A stretch of 64,000 nt of DNA, taken from Burkholderia stabilis. GTDB lineage: Bacteria > Pseudomonadota > Gammaproteobacteria > Burkholderiales > Burkholderiaceae. Below the pieces are notes generated by a model that was not told the origin of the DNA, made no database searches, and saw only the letters and a list, made by a program, of their open reading frames with translations. A program made the translations under genes and the position numbers. This document shows positions 62,303 through 64,000 of the stretch, in pieces; within the stretch, counting starts at the first letter, position 1, and each line of letters opens with the position of its first letter. Where the stretch lies: positions 124,001 to 188,000 of the forward strand of contig NZ_CP016443.1 of NCBI RefSeq assembly GCF_001742165.1. Direction: 5' to 3'.

Positions 62303-62706
62303 AGTTTCTGCTGGATACCAATGCGGTCATCGCCATTCTCAAAGGCGAGCCGGTCGTGCTGGCCCGATTGCGGCAGCATGAACCGGCCGATTTCGGGGTG
62401 CCGGCAATCGTCGCGCACGAGCTCTATTACGGCGCCTACAAAAGCCAGCGAATGGCTGCGAACGTGGCGCGTGTCGAGGCGCTTCAGTTGGAGGTCGTGA
62501 CGTTCGACGCGGAAGATGCTCAGCATGCCGGCGCGATCCGCGCGCATTTGACGGCGGCAGGAACGCCCATCGGTCCGTATGATGCGTTGATCGCGGGGCA
62601 GGCGCGTGCGCGGCGGCTGGTGCTTGTCACGCATAACATGCGCGAATTCGAAAGCGTTCCCGGCCTTCAGGTCGAGGATTGGCTCGCAGGCGTGAACGAA
62701 AGCTGA
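62299..62706 (+). CDS. vapC: VapC PIN-domain toxin
   Basis: 135 residues, ATG overlapping vapB. PIN-domain acidic residues Asp6 (FLLDTNAV), Glu41 (VAHELYYGAYKS), Asp95 (IGPYDALIAGQA) and the THNMREFESVPGL end are intact, so it should be an active Mg2+-dependent ribonuclease, usually against initiator tRNA or rRNA. Neutralised by VapB. Confidence 0.93.
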   Translation: MKFLLDTNAVIAILKGEPVVLARLRQHEPADFGVPAIVAHELYYGAYKSQRMAANVARVEALQLEVVTFDAEDAQHAGAIRAHLTAAGTPIGPYDALIAGQARARRLVLVTHNMREFESVPGLQVEDWLAGVNES

Positions 62707-63149
62707 CTGCATTGCAGCCGCGCACCGACTGGAACAGAGTTCTTCGCGTCGAATCCGGTTCGCGAAGCGCTTGCGATCCTGTTTGCATCGATCCCGATAT
62801 TTTTCGCCTCGATAGAAATAAACGGAATCAACTCGCGTGATAATGCGCAAACGTTTTACCGACATTCAATCAAATTGCTTTTGCGGAAAATAATAAAAGA
62901 ATGAATATCCGCAGCATTGCCGGTTCGGCGAAGTGGGCGGTCGCACAAGCCTTGCAGGTCAGGGGTTAACGGCAAATCCACGAAATACTTTAGGATTTTT
63001 CGGCCGCAATTAATCATTTCATTTTCCTCAATGACCGATTGATTTTCGGTCATCGGACGGTCATACACCATCCCCGATAATTCGCCGCTCACATTCTTTC
63101 AATAGACCAAAGGGCGATCGAAGCCGGATCGCTGCGGGGAGCTGTACTC
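62707..63149. other. 443-bp AT-rich gap before the sensor gene
   Basis: Visibly lower GC than all neighbours. It holds a perfect inverted repeat ATGACCGA / TCGGTCAT (63031-63038, 63046-63053), and one possible short gene on the minus strand (62856-63017). Possible remnant of transferred DNA beside vapBC. Confidence 0.5.
62856..63017 (-). CDS. possible 53-residue protein
   Basis: ATG 63017 with GAGGA seven bases upstream. MINCGRKILKYFVDLPLTPD at the start, then Arg/Leu-rich with two or three Cys and a final RKSNLIECR. Reasonable amino-acid composition in an AT-rich context, but no homologue recognised. Weakly supported. Confidence 0.3.
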   Translation of the reverse strand: MINCGRKILKYFVDLPLTPDLQGLCDRPLRRTGNAADIHSFIIFRKSNLIECR

Positions 63150-64000
63150 ATGACCATCCGTCATCGCATTACGCTGCTAGTCGTCCTGACGTTCTTCGCG
63201 CTGTCCGCGATCGGCATCTATGCCGTGTACCAGACGCGCAAGAGCGCGTCCGAGGTGCGCCAGGTCACCCAGGGCATCGTGCCGAGCGCGCTCGCGTCGG
63301 CCGATCTCGTCGCCGATGTGAAGAACATCCAGATCGCGACGATGACGCTCGTCTACGCGCCCGACGCGAACACCGCCGCGCAGGCGCGCGACGAGCTGAA
63401 GGCGAAACAGGCCGCGCTGCGCGCCGCGCTCGACGTGCAGGCGAAATCGGCGGTCGGCCGCGCGCAGGAAGGCCTCGTCACGCAGGCGAAGGACAGCGCC
63501 ACAAACTATTTCGCGGCGATCGACGACACCGTGAAGATGAAAGCCGACGGCAAGGCCGAGATGGCGCAGGCCTACCTGTTCGCGAACGTCGCGCAGTATC
63601 GCGACGAGCTCGAAAGCATCGTCGACACGCTGCGCGTCGAGAAGAACCGCCAGAAGGACGACGCGATCAACGCACTGAACGGGATGCTCGCGACGACGGC
63701 AACCGCGATCGCGGGCGTCGCGGGCGCGGTGATCGTGCTGCTGACCGCGCTCGGCTTCGTGCTGTATCGCCAGATCACGCGCCCGCTGATCGGCATGCAG
63801 ACGGCGATGAGCGAGATCGCGACGAGCCAGGATTTCACGCGCCGCGTGCCGGTGGGCCGGATGGACGAAATCGGCCATTCGATCGTCGCGTTCAACGGAA
63901 TGATCGAGAAGATCCAGGAGAACGCCGCGCAGCTCAAGCAAAAGACGGCCGACATCCAGGCGATGCTGCAGAACATGCAGCAGGGGATTTTGACCGTCGT
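63150..64000 (+). CDS. membrane sensor with 4HB-type periplasmic domain and HAMP (cut by window end)
   Basis: At least 283 residues from ATG 63150 (GGGGAG upstream). N-terminal helix TLLVVLTFFALSAIGIYAVY, a four-helix-bundle periplasmic domain (about 30-190), second helix TAIAGVAGAVIVLLTALGFVLY, HAMP (about 210-265: RQITRPLIGMQTAMSEIATSQDFTRRVPVGRMDEIGHSIVAFNGMI), then a coiled coil ending MLQNMQQGILTV. No stop codon before the window end. It could be a chemoreceptor, a hybrid histidine kinase or a cyclase; the tail does not decide. Confidence 0.8.
   Translation, partial: MTIRHRITLLVVLTFFALSAIGIYAVYQTRKSASEVRQVTQGIVPSALASADLVADVKNIQIATMTLVYAPDANTAAQARDELKAKQAALRAALDVQAKSAVGRAQEGLVTQAKDSATNYFAAIDDTVKMKADGKAEMAQAYLFANVAQYRDELESIVDTLRVEKNRQKDDAINALNGMLATTATAIAGVAGAVIVLLTALGFVLYRQITRPLIGMQTAMSEIATSQDFTRRVPVGRMDEIGHSIVAFNGMIEKIQENAAQLKQKTADIQAMLQNMQQGILTV

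Noticed and set aside
63073..63080. CCCGATAA resembling a sigma28 -10 (GCCGATAA) before the membrane sensor
   Set aside because: No TAAA-type -35 at the required 11-bp spacing (63054-63061 reads CGGACGGT), so not called as a flagellar promoter.

Overview
The window is GC-rich (about two thirds G+C in coding regions), densely packed, and full of LysR, IclR and MocR regulators, MHS-type transporters and small catabolic operons. Gene content and codon style suggest a Burkholderia (probably a secondary replicon). This is inference from style; no rRNA or other species marker is present. I saw no tRNA, rRNA, CRISPR array or insertion sequence.

Layout. 1-5.2 kb: end of a multidrug MFS pump, an AEC-family permease, and a LysR / racemase / NCS1-permease hydantoin-type cluster. 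5.4-7.7 kb: three small lipoproteins and a 610-bp gap with a terminator on the minus strand that ends no known gene. 7.8-12.8 kb: mmsA-mmsB-MHS transporter with a divergent LysR (valine / methylmalonate-semialdehyde catabolism). 12.9-20 kb: a membrane protein, an SRPBCC protein, a HAD dehalogenase, an isochorismatase-type hydrolase and a Tat-exported sulfatase, the last two each with a divergent LysR. 20.4-24.8 kb: a c-di-GMP block (GAF/PAS-GGDEF-EAL, WspR-like and WspF-like proteins). 26-28.8 kb: a DUF969-DUF979-DUF2891 operon.

29.3-54.4 kb is a C2-organosulfonate region. IseR/IseJ/IseU-like genes would take up isethionate and oxidise it to sulfoacetaldehyde. A TauY-like FAD dehydrogenase and an amino-acid permease (broken by a one-base frameshift) would serve taurine. 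Xsc, Pta and a TauE-type exporter convert sulfoacetaldehyde to acetyl-CoA and handle sulfite, and SoeABC oxidises sulfite to sulfate. Two IclR regulators and a MocR-type TauR are present. I find related operator-like sequences at four promoters of the region (iseR/iseJ, soeA, IclR-2/cobS-like, xsc). One of them drives an unexplained CobS/CobT-like AAA+/VWA pair, which I propose is part of the sulfonate regulon.

Between the TauX-like gene and tauR sits an unrelated, lower-GC gene. It is preceded by an exact PIP/hrpII box (TTCGC-N15-TTCGC) with a -10-like hexamer 31 nt downstream. Its product begins MGCTIS, a eukaryotic-type N-myristoylation motif, so it is a strong candidate for a type III secreted, host-lipidated effector.

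54.4-64 kb: a TonB-dependent siderophore receptor, an asparagine module (asparaginase, LysR, AnsP-like permease), an esterase, a vapBC toxin-antitoxin pair, an AT-rich gap, and the N-terminal part of a membrane sensor cut by the window end.
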